Shown piece by piece: positions 53,440-61,147 of a stretch of DNA of 64,000 nt. Location: NCBI RefSeq assembly GCF_003479605.1, contig NZ_QUHR01000002.1, positions 124,001-188,000 of the forward strand. Direction: 5' to 3'. The number at the start of each line of letters is the position of its first letter. Position 1 is the stretch's first letter. The notes below the pieces were generated by a model, which was not told where the DNA came from, made no database searches, and was given only the letters and a program-made list of their open reading frames with translations. A program made the translations under genes and the position numbers. The stretch is from Roseburia sp. AF12-17LB. GTDB taxonomy: Bacteria > Bacillota > Clostridia > Lachnospirales > Lachnospiraceae.

Positions 53440-55191
53440 ATGGCGCTAGACGGAATTACCGTAGCTGCACTTACTGCAGAATTAAATCAGACAATTTTAA
53501 ATGGACGAATCAGCAAAATAGCCCAGCCTGAGGCGGACGAGCTGCTGCTTACCATAAAGGCACCATCCGGCCAGTACCGGCTTTCTTTAAGTGCCAGTGC
53601 TTCCCTGCCTTATATCTATCTTACAGCTCAGAATAAAGTCAGTCCCATGACTGCACCGAATTTCTGCATGGTATTACGAAAACATATTGCCAACGGCCGG
53701 ATTATTGCCATCAGTCAGCCCGGATTAGAACGAATCATCCGGATTACGGTCGAGCATTTGGATGAAATGGGCGACCTGAAAAAGAAAAACCTGATTATAG
53801 AATTAATGGGGAAATACAGCAATATTATTTTCTGTGATGAAAACGAACGCATCATTGACAGTATCAAACGGGTTCCATCCCAGATGAGTTCCGTCCGTGA
53901 AGTTCTGCCGGGAAGAGAATATTTTATCCCGGAGACCCAGAACAAGCGGAATCCCCTTGACTGTTCCTATGAACAGTTCTGTGAAAAAGCGTCTTCTCTT
54001 CCACTGCCACTTGCCAAAGCACTTACTTCTGCTTTTACCGGAATCAGTGGACAGGTTGCAGCAGAAATCTGTTACCGTGCTTCTTTAGATGCAGATACAC
54101 CGATTAATACCTTAGAAGAAGACGCACTGCTGCACCTTTATCATAATTTCAGCTGGCTGATGGAGGATGTCGAAAATAAAAATTTCAAGCCATGTATTCT
54201 TTATAAAGGAGAAGAACCGGCAGAATATGCTGCCATCTTACCAACCCGCTATGAACATACGGAAGGCTATCACATTGAACCGGCAGATTCTATTTCCGCC
54301 GTATTAGAACAATTTTATGCCAGCCGCAGCCTCTACACCCGTATGCGTCAGAAATCTGTGGATTTGCGTAAAATTGTATCCACTCACTTAGAGCGAAGCA
54401 GTAAAAAACTGGATTTACAGTTAAAACAGTTAAAAGATACGGAAAAACGTGATAAATTTAAAGTATACGGCGAATTATTAAATACCTACGGCTATCAGGT
54501 TACCGAAGGAGCCAAATCAGTAGAGGTGCCAAATTACTATACCGGTGAAATGCTTACCATTCCTCTGGATGAAACACTTTCTCCACTGGACAATGCAAAA
54601 AAATATTTTGCCCGGTACAATAAATTAAAGCGTACCTTTGAAGCATTAAATACCCAGACCGAAGAAACCAAGGCAGAAATAGCACACTTACAGACCATTC
54701 AGGCTGCGCTTGCCATTGCGGAATCCGAAGATGACCTTGCCCAGATCCGGGACGAGCTGGAAACCTATGGCTATATCCGCAGAAAAATGAACGGTAAGAA
54801 AAAACAGAAATTCAAAAGTAAACCATTCCATTATCGTTCCAGTGATGGCTTTGATATTTATGTTGGAAAAAATAATTTCCAGAATGACGAACTTACTTTT
54901 AAGGTTGCCAATGGAAATGACTGGTGGTTCCACGCCAAAGGAATGCCCGGCTCCCATGTTATTGTAAAAACCGAAGGCAGGGAGCTGCCGGATCGGACTT
55001 TCGAAGAGGCCGGCAGACTGGCAGGCTACTATTCTTCCGGCCGTGATAACGAAAAAATTGAAATCGATTATTTACAGCGTAAAAATGTAAAGAAACCAAA
55101 CGGTGCTGTTGCCGGTTATGTCATTTACTATACGAATTATTCCCTGACAATTCACCCGGACATTTCCGGCATCGAAAAAATTTCAGAATAA
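53440..55191 (+). CDS. rqcH: RqcH/NFACT family protein (fibronectin-binding protein A-like)
   Basis: A 583-residue protein of the Rqc2/NEMF family. It has NFACT-N (about 1-200; DGITVAALTAELNQTILNGRI), a helix-hairpin-helix region, a coiled coil (about 290-450) and NFACT-R (GNDWWFHAKGMPGSHVIVK). In Firmicutes it recruits tRNA-Ala to obstructed 50S subunits and adds C-terminal Ala tails. The older FbpA label refers to surface adhesion and is less likely here. AAAGGAGG precedes the ATG. Confidence 0.94.
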   Translation: MALDGITVAALTAELNQTILNGRISKIAQPEADELLLTIKAPSGQYRLSLSASASLPYIYLTAQNKVSPMTAPNFCMVLRKHIANGRIIAISQPGLERIIRITVEHLDEMGDLKKKNLIIELMGKYSNIIFCDENERIIDSIKRVPSQMSSVREVLPGREYFIPETQNKRNPLDCSYEQFCEKASSLPLPLAKALTSAFTGISGQVAAEICYRASLDADTPINTLEEDALLHLYHNFSWLMEDVENKNFKPCILYKGEEPAEYAAILPTRYEHTEGYHIEPADSISAVLEQFYASRSLYTRMRQKSVDLRKIVSTHLERSSKKLDLQLKQLKDTEKRDKFKVYGELLNTYGYQVTEGAKSVEVPNYYTGEMLTIPLDETLSPLDNAKKYFARYNKLKRTFEALNTQTEETKAEIAHLQTIQAALAIAESEDDLAQIRDELETYGYIRRKMNGKKKQKFKSKPFHYRSSDGFDIYVGKNNFQNDELTFKVANGNDWWFHAKGMPGSHVIVKTEGRELPDRTFEEAGRLAGYYSSGRDNEKIEIDYLQRKNVKKPNGAVAGYVIYYTNYSLTIHPDISGIEKISE

Positions 55192-55256
55192 TTTAGTCAC
55201 ACATTTTTACTTCTTCCATATTATGAAGTGTAAGATAAATTTTGGAGGATTTGAAA

Positions 55257-55484
55257 ATGAGTGATTTAGCTGCTACTGGCTGCGGATGTGGATGTAACGA
55301 AGGAAATAACTGCTGTTCTTTAATCTGGATTATCCTGTTACTCTCCTGCTGCGGCAACAATGGATTTGGAGGATGTGGCAATGGATGCGGCAACGACAGC
55401 TGTATCTGGATTATTTTACTGTTGCTCTTCTGTGGCGGCTGTGGTGACAGCTTCGGATTTAACAACAACGGTTGTGGATGCTAA
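55257..55484 (+). CDS. Cys/Gly/Asn-rich small protein (chorion high-cysteine HCB-like)
   Basis: A 75-residue protein with an internal duplication: two blocks of hydrophobic helix (SLIWIILLL, SCIWIILLL) each flanked by Cys-Gly-rich segments (GCGCGCNEGNNCC, CGNGCGNDSC, FNNNGCGC). Clostridial proteins of this kind carry the unhelpful name chorion class high-cysteine HCB protein 13. They are small, exported or membrane-inserted, with no known function; a spore coat or envelope role is guessed from composition. TTGGAGG stands nine bases before the ATG, and a strong terminator follows. Confidence 0.8.
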   Translation: MSDLAATGCGCGCNEGNNCCSLIWIILLLSCCGNNGFGGCGNGCGNDSCIWIILLLLFCGGCGDSFGFNNNGCGC

Positions 55485-55498
55485 TTCATCTGCAAAGC

Positions 55499-55525
55499 GG
55501 GGGCCTCTCAACGAGGTCCCTTTTT
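55499..55525 (+). terminator. Rho-independent terminator
   Basis: GGGCCTC / GAGGTCC(C) stem with TCAAC loop followed by five T (55521-55525), 14 bases after the Cys-rich gene. Confidence 0.88.
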
Positions 55526-55527
55526 CA

Positions 55528-55710
55528 CTTTACAGGAAATTGCTTTCCTGTAAAGCAAAAAAATGCTCCGCGAGGATGCGCACTGCGGCGTATAAGGTAG
55601 ATGTCGCAAGCGACCGCCGCAGGCACAAGAATGTGTCAAGACACATTCTTTGTTCTGTCATATCTTTGACCGCCTTTTTCCGGTGCGGTCAGTTTCTTCT
55701 TTTCCGTTTC
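55528..55710. repeat. Array of strong inverted repeats
   Basis: Four palindromes in 180 bases: CTTTACAGGAAA (55528-55539) with its exact complement at 55544-55555; a nested GCGGC...GTCGC-aa-GCGAC...GCCGC element (about 55582-55620); AAGAATGTGTC (55627-55637) with its exact complement at 55640-55650; and TGACCGC/GCGGTCA (about 55668-55692). The density suggests an intergenic repeat element or structured RNA. The minus-strand small ORF overlaps its right part. Confidence 0.75.
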
Positions 55711-55776
55711 TTTTTTCTTCATACATTCTTCATCTATTTCATATACTTCATTTCCGTCAATGATTAATTTTCCCAT
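55636..55776 (-). CDS. Candidate 46-residue small protein
   Basis: A frame of 46 codons encodes MGKLIIDGNEVYEIDEECMK followed by a Lys/Glu-rich tail ending in TKNVS. The N-terminal half forms a plausible beta-hairpin with an acidic, single-Cys segment (EIDEEC); this pattern is not expected of random sequence. AAAGGA lies about 12 bases before the ATG. A short tail and 3' overlap with an inverted repeat suggest the repeat may have replaced the original end. Family not recognised with certainty. Confidence 0.55.
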   Translation of the reverse strand: MGKLIIDGNEVYEIDEECMKKKETEKKKLTAPEKGGQRYDRTKNVS

Positions 55777-55888
55777 GCTGGCATCAAATCCTTTCCTGTT
55801 TCTATAAAAAGGTTCTACATTTTATTATATGCGTCAAAGTTATATTTTCCGCTGTTCCATCATAATTTAAAAGAAAAAGGATTATTTT

Positions 55889-56218
55889 ATGGATTCTGAG
55901 TATAAACCAACCTTCTTTGACTCGCAGTTACAAAACCACCAGTTACAGATTATGAAAACCATGATTCCATATCTTTCCGCCGGTCAGCAGCGTCCCTTTG
56001 CGCTTCTCATCAAATATATGGAACTACAAAAAACAGCCCAGCTTTTTTCCAATGACACGCTTACGATTCAGGAAGTCAGCAGCCATTCTCCCCAGGAGCG
56101 GATGTTTCAGATGCTTACCGATATCAGCGAACAGTGTACACCCGGCGAGAAAGAAAATATTGAAAACTTTTTAAATATGTATCAGATGCTGTCTGCTTAT
56201 GATACCCTGTTTTCCTGA
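55889..56218 (+). CDS. Small alpha-helical hypothetical protein
   Basis: A 109-residue soluble protein, mostly helical, with TFFDSQLQNHQLQIMKTMIPYLSAG at the N-terminus and NIENFLNMYQMLSAYDTLFS at the end. AAAAGG stands upstream. It shares composition and a QMLxx-type helix with the next gene, suggesting a related pair. Family not known; perhaps a lineage-specific sporulation protein, which is a guess from neighbours. Confidence 0.65.
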   Translation: MDSEYKPTFFDSQLQNHQLQIMKTMIPYLSAGQQRPFALLIKYMELQKTAQLFSNDTLTIQEVSSHSPQERMFQMLTDISEQCTPGEKENIENFLNMYQMLSAYDTLFS

Positions 56219-56282
56219 TTTCATCACTTTATCATTTGTTATTTTATGGTTCCCTGTCAACTTGTTAAGAACGGAGGATTTT

Positions 56283-56573
56283 ATGAATTTAGACTTTTTG
56301 AAAGGCAATCCTGCCTTAAATGATATTTCACCGGAAAAGCTGCAGTTTCTTATGGATTTTGCTTCTAATAATACTGATACAAAGGATGCCAAATCCATGG
56401 CTTCCACGGTCATGAACGCCGCCAATAATGCCAAACAAAACGGTATGACATTTTCGAATACTGAAACAACTTTATTAATTGAATTATTAAAGCAGAATAT
56501 GTCCGAAGCAGAACGTGTAAAAGCAGATAAAATGCTGCAGATGATGCAGATGTTACAGAAAAAGAAAAAATAG
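56283..56573 (+). CDS. Small alpha-helical hypothetical protein ending in poly-Lys
   Basis: A 96-residue protein. ATG 56283 has CGGAGG six bases upstream. It reads as four helices: NLDFLKGNPALNDISPEKLQ, the Thr/Asp/Ala middle, LLIELLKQNMSEAERVKADK and MLQMMQMLQKKKK. No domain recognised. It is followed by a terminator and probably forms an operon with the gene at 55889. Confidence 0.7.
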   Translation: MNLDFLKGNPALNDISPEKLQFLMDFASNNTDTKDAKSMASTVMNAANNAKQNGMTFSNTETTLLIELLKQNMSEAERVKADKMLQMMQMLQKKKK

Positions 56574-56589
56574 TCTCTTATAACGCAAG

Positions 56590-56622
56590 CGAGGATATGC
56601 AAAATGCACATCCTCGTTTTTT
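56590..56622 (+). terminator. Rho-independent terminator
   Basis: CGAGGATATGC / GCACATCCTCG stem (one mismatch) with a 5-base loop followed by six T. Confidence 0.85.
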
Positions 56623-56724
56623 GAAATATTTATTTCTGAACAATATTTATATCTACTTGAGAATGTTGGTTTTACGCTGTTTTTCGCTATTTATCTTCTG
56701 ATTTACTCTATTTTTACTCCAAAT

Positions 56725-56903
56725 TTAAGCCAATATTTTCAGTTCAGCTACTTCTTCTTTTTTCTTCTCTTCTGAAACGTGAGTGTATAAATCGGTTGTC
56801 ATTGCCAATATTGAGTGACCTAAGAGTTTCTGCACTACCTGTTGGTCTACTCCATTTTCATAACACCTTGTAGCGTATGTATTCGCTGATTCTCAAGATA
56901 AAA
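56725..56903 (-). pseudogene. Tyrosine recombinase/integrase C-terminal remnant
   Basis: A minus-strand frame ending at 56725 reads TYATRCYENGVDQQVVQKLL, then GHSILAMTTDLYTHVS and a Lys/Glu-rich end. This is the last catalytic part of a Tn916-type integrase with the GHS histidine box and nucleophile Tyr (DLYTHV). Going upstream in this frame, a TGA stop occurs just before the expected H-x-x-R, and the rest is missing. It marks an old mobile-element insertion. Confidence 0.85.
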
Positions 56904-56990
56904 CTTCAAGTGCATTTTGTATGTTTTATCTGCTATTGCACTCTTCTGTTTTTGTTTTAAGTCTTTATAGCTTCTGTCGTTCCTCTGCAT
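56847..56990 (-). CDS. Truncated 47-residue frame running into the integrase remnant
   Basis: Starting at ATG 56990, with GAGGA upstream, this frame encodes MQRNDRSYKDLKQKQKSAIA, then DKTYKMHLKFYLEN, after which it reads through the recombinase remnant in another frame and stops. The first 34 residues look like a genuine conserved N-terminus; the rest is out-of-frame. I interpret it as the 5' end of one gene joined to the 3' end of an integrase by deletion. Confidence 0.5.
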   Translation of the reverse strand: MQRNDRSYKDLKQKQKSAIADKTYKMHLKFYLENQRIHTLQGVMKME

Positions 56991-57000
56991 CTACAATTCC

Positions 57001-57459
57001 TCATCTGCCTTCTTTCTCCCGTGCCATCAAAAGCATTTTTTCAAAAGACTGAGCGAATCTTTCATCATCTTCCTCCGTCCGCTTCTTCGGTCCCTTGACA
57101 TGACATTTACGGGAACTTCTTCTGGCTTTTTTACTCAGGTGACGTTCCATTAGCATCTGATCAATATTATCATCCGTGTACCATTTACCTGATTGATGAA
57201 TAGCATAAGCACCTTTTCCCAATGCCATTGCAGCCACACCATAGTCCTGTGATACGACAATATCTCCTTTATGGCAGATACTAATCAGTTTATAATCTAC
57301 TGCATCTGCTCCTGCACCGACAACAACAACTTTACTATAAGTCGATGACAGAACATGGTTTGTATCACACAACAACATTACCGGAACACTATTATCTTTT
57401 GCAATCTTTTCAATGATCGCAACCACTGGGCAGGCATCTGCATCAACAAATATTTGCAT
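57001..57459 (-). CDS. YaiI/YqxD family protein (DUF188)
   Basis: A 152-residue protein. MQIFVDADACPVVAIIEKIAK and ICHKGDIVVSQDYGVAAMALGKGAYAI are the DUF188 signatures; the family resembles PIN-type nucleases by its Asp-rich sites (VDADACP; SQDYG). Function unknown. ATG 57459 is preferred because AGAGGAG precedes it. The C-terminus is basic and charged. Confidence 0.88.
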   Translation of the reverse strand: MQIFVDADACPVVAIIEKIAKDNSVPVMLLCDTNHVLSSTYSKVVVVGAGADAVDYKLISICHKGDIVVSQDYGVAAMALGKGAYAIHQSGKWYTDDNIDQMLMERHLSKKARRSSRKCHVKGPKKRTEEDDERFAQSFEKMLLMAREKEGR

Positions 57460-57482
57460 CTTTCTATTTCTCCTCTGAACCA

Positions 57483-58067
57483 TTATAAGAATAAGCTCTG
57501 CTGTTCGTATTCTGCCTCTCGTTTTAGCTGAACCGGTACCTGATGCAGAATTTGCTCCATTTTCCTGTCATCGAACCAATCTTTCAGCTGTCCTTTTTCC
57601 AATATCAGCGGCATACGATCATGTACTTTTATCATAGATTCATTGGCTGCTGTAGTCATAATCACAAATCGTCGTTCATTCTCAAACCAATCACAGAAGC
57701 CAGCCATATACAATACTGGTGCATCATATCTGGAAAATGTATTTTTCTCTTTTAACCGATTCCATTCATAGAACCCACTTGCCGGTATCAAAATGCGGTG
57801 ATAGAGGATTCCATTTCGAAAAGAAGGTTTGTCCATAACAGATTCTGCTCTTGCATTTATAACCAGATTCTTTCCTTGTGACAATGGATATCCCCACTTG
57901 CAAACATCCAGTTTCAATCCATGTTCTGATTTTTCAATGATCGGTGCTACATTGGTTGGAAAGATATCTCCTGCAAAATGTTCCTGCCGGATCCGTTGGT
58001 CTATATCATGCACTACTTTTTCGATTTCATCTGCCATATCAGAATCAATATAATATCTACCACACAT
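57483..58067 (-). CDS. SOS response-associated peptidase (SRAP/YedK/HMCES)
   Basis: A 194-residue SRAP protein that forms a covalent crosslink with abasic sites in single-stranded DNA. The catalytic Cys2 is in MCGRYYID. The family residues NARAES (Asn and Glu) and ILIPASGFYEWN and HDRMPLIL are visible. It probably forms a pair with the DUF188 gene. GAAGGA precedes the start. No LexA-type site was seen directly upstream. Confidence 0.93.
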   Translation of the reverse strand: MCGRYYIDSDMADEIEKVVHDIDQRIRQEHFAGDIFPTNVAPIIEKSEHGLKLDVCKWGYPLSQGKNLVINARAESVMDKPSFRNGILYHRILIPASGFYEWNRLKEKNTFSRYDAPVLYMAGFCDWFENERRFVIMTTAANESMIKVHDRMPLILEKGQLKDWFDDRKMEQILHQVPVQLKREAEYEQQSLFL

Positions 58068-58109
58068 AATACTTCCTTCACTTATAGATTCTATTTCATC
58101 AAATATACA

Positions 58110-58712
58110 TCATTTATTTCTAGGCACTTTAAACTCAGTTAATCTATAATTTTGAATCCACCCCATACATTCTTCACCATCTTCATTCTCCCAAATTATC
58201 TGTCGCCACTTTTTATATTTATCTATAATTCTAACAACTTTCCCTTCCTCAAGCTTTTCAATTACAATCGAATGGCAGTCATGCTTCAGTCGTACAATAG
58301 ATTCTCTATTAACGATTCTATATTTAGTCGTATTTAGCTCCTTCGCATCATATCCCATTCCAACGATGTAATAATTATTGACTTGTTGTGTATAATTGTA
58401 ATTATTTATCGTTGTTGCTGAAGAATTCGTAACTCCCAAAACAACTGATATAATCGTAATAATAAAGTTCAGCCATTCTCGTATTTCTTTAACATCTATC
58501 GTTCGTTTTTCTTCTATTGGCAAATTCTGCTTCTCTTTATTTATCGAAAGATTCGTTGCTCTTTCATATTCCGATGCAATAGTTTCTGACACCGTATCAA
58601 TATCCCATTCTTCGGATTCTGAGAAAACTTGATCGGTAACTCTTCCCAATAAATTTATATGAGGCTTCTGGCATAATGGTGGAAGCCTAACACCATAAAT
58701 TAACAACACCAT
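58110..58712 (-). CDS. Membrane protein with C-terminal SH3-like domain, probably 5'-truncated
   Basis: 200 residues in frame: a charged N-terminal region, one membrane helix (EIREWLNFIITIISVVLGV) and a C-terminal bacterial SH3-like domain (YRIVNRESIVRLKHDCHSIV to GWIQNYRLTEF). No ribosome binding site precedes ATG 58712, and the first 25 residues have no clear structure. It abuts the transposase fragment, so the original 5' end was possibly lost. Similar proteins often start with a helix-turn-helix domain. Family unknown. Confidence 0.55.
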   Translation of the reverse strand: MVLLIYGVRLPPLCQKPHINLLGRVTDQVFSESEEWDIDTVSETIASEYERATNLSINKEKQNLPIEEKRTIDVKEIREWLNFIITIISVVLGVTNSSATTINNYNYTQQVNNYYIVGMGYDAKELNTTKYRIVNRESIVRLKHDCHSIVIEKLEEGKVVRIIDKYKKWRQIIWENEDGEECMGWIQNYRLTEFKVPRNK

Positions 58713-58779
58713 ATTGAAAAAACACTTGTGTTCTTTAATGTATTAACTGCGAAGAAAAACACAAAAGGAGTATTCACAA

Positions 58780-59004
58780 GTGGCTTCAGTTAATACATTA
58801 TGCAAAAGTGTCCTTAATGTCAAGAACACAGTTATAAAAAATTGTAATCTTTACTCTGATAAGAATGGAGTTAAACATATTCGTATCCAAGCAAGACCTA
58901 ATAAATGGCACGAGAACGACTGCCCATTCTGCCATAAATCATGCCCTGTTTATGATAAACATTCCAGTAGTATAATGCCGAGATATTACGAAGATAACTC
59001 GTAG
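58780..59004 (+). pseudogene. ISL3-family transposase, N-terminal fragment
   Basis: GTG 58780 follows AAAGGAG. The 74-residue fragment has the N-terminal zinc-binding domain (CPFCHKSCPVYDK) and the VKHIRIQARPNKWHENDC segment common in ISL3-type transposases of Lachnospiraceae. It stops before the DDE catalytic domain. The sequence to 59110 is degenerate, with no long frame. No terminal inverted repeats could be assigned. Confidence 0.75.
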
Positions 59005-59119
59005 AAAATGCAAAGTCCAGTCGCAAGTTTAGACACGATATTGCTCTTAACAGTCGTATAAAATCAACATTTGCAGGGATTTATCAAATTCCGACATACC
59101 GTCTTAGAAAATGAATAAT

Positions 59120-59148
59120 CCCTCGCAATTCATTATGAACTACGAGGG
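59120..59148 (-). terminator. Hairpin downstream of the envelope cassette
   Basis: A 14-bp stem (CCCTCG... / ...CGAGGG, two G-U type pairs) lies six bases after the frameshift-corrected stop of the regulator gene. The minus-strand side continues ATTATTCATTTTC, so it probably terminates the cassette. Confidence 0.6.
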
Positions 59149-59153
59149 ACTGC

Positions 59154-59611
59154 TTACTGACTGTTAAAGCGGTAGCCGATCTCACGAACACTATCTATGG
59201 AAAAGTGAGAGTTTGTATGACAAAGTTTTTACGAAGATTCCGAATGTAAAAGCCTACGGTATCCTTTTCATTGCCTGCTGATATTTCGCCCCACACCTTA
59301 TCATAAATCTGCTCGTATGTAAGAACACGACCTTTATTGGCTGCGAGCAAGCAGAGTATATCGTACTCTTTGACGGTCAGTTCAATTTCCTGACCGTTAT
59401 TGATAACTCTGCGCCGGCTCAAATTGATTTCTAAGCCGGAAAGGGATAATGTCGGCTCATATGAAATCTCTAATTTTTCAAAATCAGGGTGCTGTTTTAC
59501 AAAAGCCAGCATATCGTCAAAGGCTGTTGAGTCTAGTGCTTTGAACTCCATTATTACGATTCGTCCGATATTATCACCCCCCTTGGTTAGTTTTTTTGTC
59601 TTGGACAACAT
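59154..59611 (-). pseudogene. Receiver-less OmpR-type winged-helix regulator, frameshifted
   Basis: The intact part encodes a short divergent N-terminus (about 20-60) and the OmpR/PhoB winged helix (LEINLSRRRVINNGQEIELT, KEYDILCLLAANKG, EQIYDKVWGE, DTVGFYIRNLRKN). The frame then runs to a premature stop at 59195. Shifting at the A5 run (59226-59230) restores VREIGYRFNSQ, the proper wing end, to a stop at 59154. Thus one A is missing from the run, or the gene is inactive. No phosphoacceptor domain precedes it; it may sense through its neighbours. Confidence 0.82.
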
Positions 59612-59616
59612 AAGAT

Positions 59617-60573
59617 TTATTGCGTGAGATAATACGATTCATCAATCGTTTTCAGAATAAAATTCACATCGTCATAACGAGAGGAATCGGACTGAGAGCC
59701 TAAACTGCATATCAAAAACTCTTTTCCGTGCTGCTGATAAAGCACAATCAAGTTATAGTCGTCAGACAGAGAGCCAGTCTTAATTCCGCATACATTTTCG
59801 TTGTAATATTTGGATGTCGGATCAAGGAAGGCGTTTGTATTCTGCCATATTTGTGTACTGCCATCAGGCAGTGTTGCCGTATAAGTGTTTTGAGATACAA
59901 TTTCTCTAAACCACGAGTATTCCAACAACCGATATACTACTTCTTTCAAATCTAAAGTGGTGGTAAGTGCCTCCATATCAAAACCACTCGGATCATATAA
60001 AACTGTGTCTAAGTACCCCTGCTGTTGCAAATGCAGGTTTAAGTTCTCCATGAAAATCCTCACACGCTCTTGACAGCTTTCTGCTTGCGGCGAAAGTAAT
60101 CCTCCACAATAATCAGCAACCACATAAGCTGCGTCATTCCCTGACGGTACTAACATTGCCGCAAATAGATTGTGTAAAAAGTATTCTTTTTCCTTGATTT
60201 GAGCAACAGACGAGCCAGGTTTCGTGAGTGAAATAGCACCATAGTCTGCAACAACGACACTATCAAGGTCTGCTAAAGTTGACGCATACTCAATAACAAA
60301 CAGCTTGGCTAAACTTGCAGGAATTTGTGGCTCGTTCTCGTTTTTTGAAACAAATATTTCATCATCAGAACAATCCACCAAAATCAGCGATTTTGCATTA
60401 TAAGAGTCAGGAAAATCTTCTTTGTAGAGAAAACCATTTATTTTATTCTTTACCTCTCTGAAATTTTCCGGCTGCATTGCCCACGGCACAAACATTATAC
60501 CTATGCCGATACAAACTACAAGCAAAAACAAAAATACTCCAAATCGTTTTTTCTTACGGCGTTTTCTCTGCAT
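59617..60573 (-). CDS. Membrane-anchored D-alanyl-D-alanine carboxypeptidase (S11) of the cassette
   Basis: A 318-residue protein with a basic tail (MQRKRRKKKRFG), one membrane helix (VFLFLLVVCIGIGIMF) and an S11 peptidase domain. Motifs are SLAK (in PASLAKLFVIEY), SGN (VPSGNDAAYVV) and KTG (GIKTGSLSDDYN). It is probably active in trimming stem peptides. ATG 60573 has GGGAGG about ten bases upstream; GTG 60585 is the alternative. Its stop lies six bases before the regulator start. Confidence 0.88.
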   Translation of the reverse strand: MQRKRRKKKRFGVFLFLLVVCIGIGIMFVPWAMQPENFREVKNKINGFLYKEDFPDSYNAKSLILVDCSDDEIFVSKNENEPQIPASLAKLFVIEYASTLADLDSVVVADYGAISLTKPGSSVAQIKEKEYFLHNLFAAMLVPSGNDAAYVVADYCGGLLSPQAESCQERVRIFMENLNLHLQQQGYLDTVLYDPSGFDMEALTTTLDLKEVVYRLLEYSWFREIVSQNTYTATLPDGSTQIWQNTNAFLDPTSKYYNENVCGIKTGSLSDDYNLIVLYQQHGKEFLICSLGSQSDSSRYDDVNFILKTIDESYYLTQ

Positions 60574-60616
60574 ATATGTGCTCACCTCCCAACACCAAAA
60601 CTCCTATGTGCCATTT

Positions 60617-61120
60617 TTAATCGGCATAATTTGCCTGAATACACTCTGTAAATCCAGACGGATCTCCCAACTTAGCTTTATCAATATTATCACGAAGATA
60701 TTTGCGTGTGGCGTCATCACAGCGATCTGTTCCCATATAAGTCATATCAAAGGCTTTTTCGAGTTCAGCTAAGGCTTTTGCCGCCCTTTCCGAATCCGTA
60801 TTGTAAGTATCAAGCCATTCCTGCATCCAAGAATATTCCCAAAGGTTAGATGCTCTTGTATCGCCATATCCTATCTGAAAAGACGCTCCCGTATCTTCGC
60901 CTTCCAAAGCATCAGGCGGCGTAAAGCCCTCCGGCCAATTCAAACTCTCAATGGTCGTTAGGTATTCTTCTTCAATGGTAGCAAAGTCCGTGAAACCTCT
61001 TGTGTTTGTGTCGGAGTCCGAAGAAGTGGAGCAGCCTGCCAGCATAATCACCAGCAAAGAAATCATAACACACAATAACAGTCTGTACGGTCTTTCGGAT
61101 TTTGAGATTGTTCGTTTCAT
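60617..61120 (-). CDS. Small lipoprotein of the cassette, function unknown
   Basis: A 167-residue lipoprotein with a basic N-terminus and lipobox MLAGC. The mature part is acidic and helical (EYSWMQEWLDTYNTDSERAAK, GTDRCDDATRKYLRDNIDKA) and contains two further Cys. It does not match a substrate-binding protein known to me. GGAGG precedes the ATG. Co-transcription with an ABC exporter and carboxypeptidase suggests an envelope-stress or sensing role; this is inference. Confidence 0.75.
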   Translation of the reverse strand: MKRTISKSERPYRLLLCVMISLLVIMLAGCSTSSDSDTNTRGFTDFATIEEEYLTTIESLNWPEGFTPPDALEGEDTGASFQIGYGDTRASNLWEYSWMQEWLDTYNTDSERAAKALAELEKAFDMTYMGTDRCDDATRKYLRDNIDKAKLGDPSGFTECIQANYAD

Positions 61121-61147
61121 TTTGTTTCCTCCTTGAATTGAGTTTTA

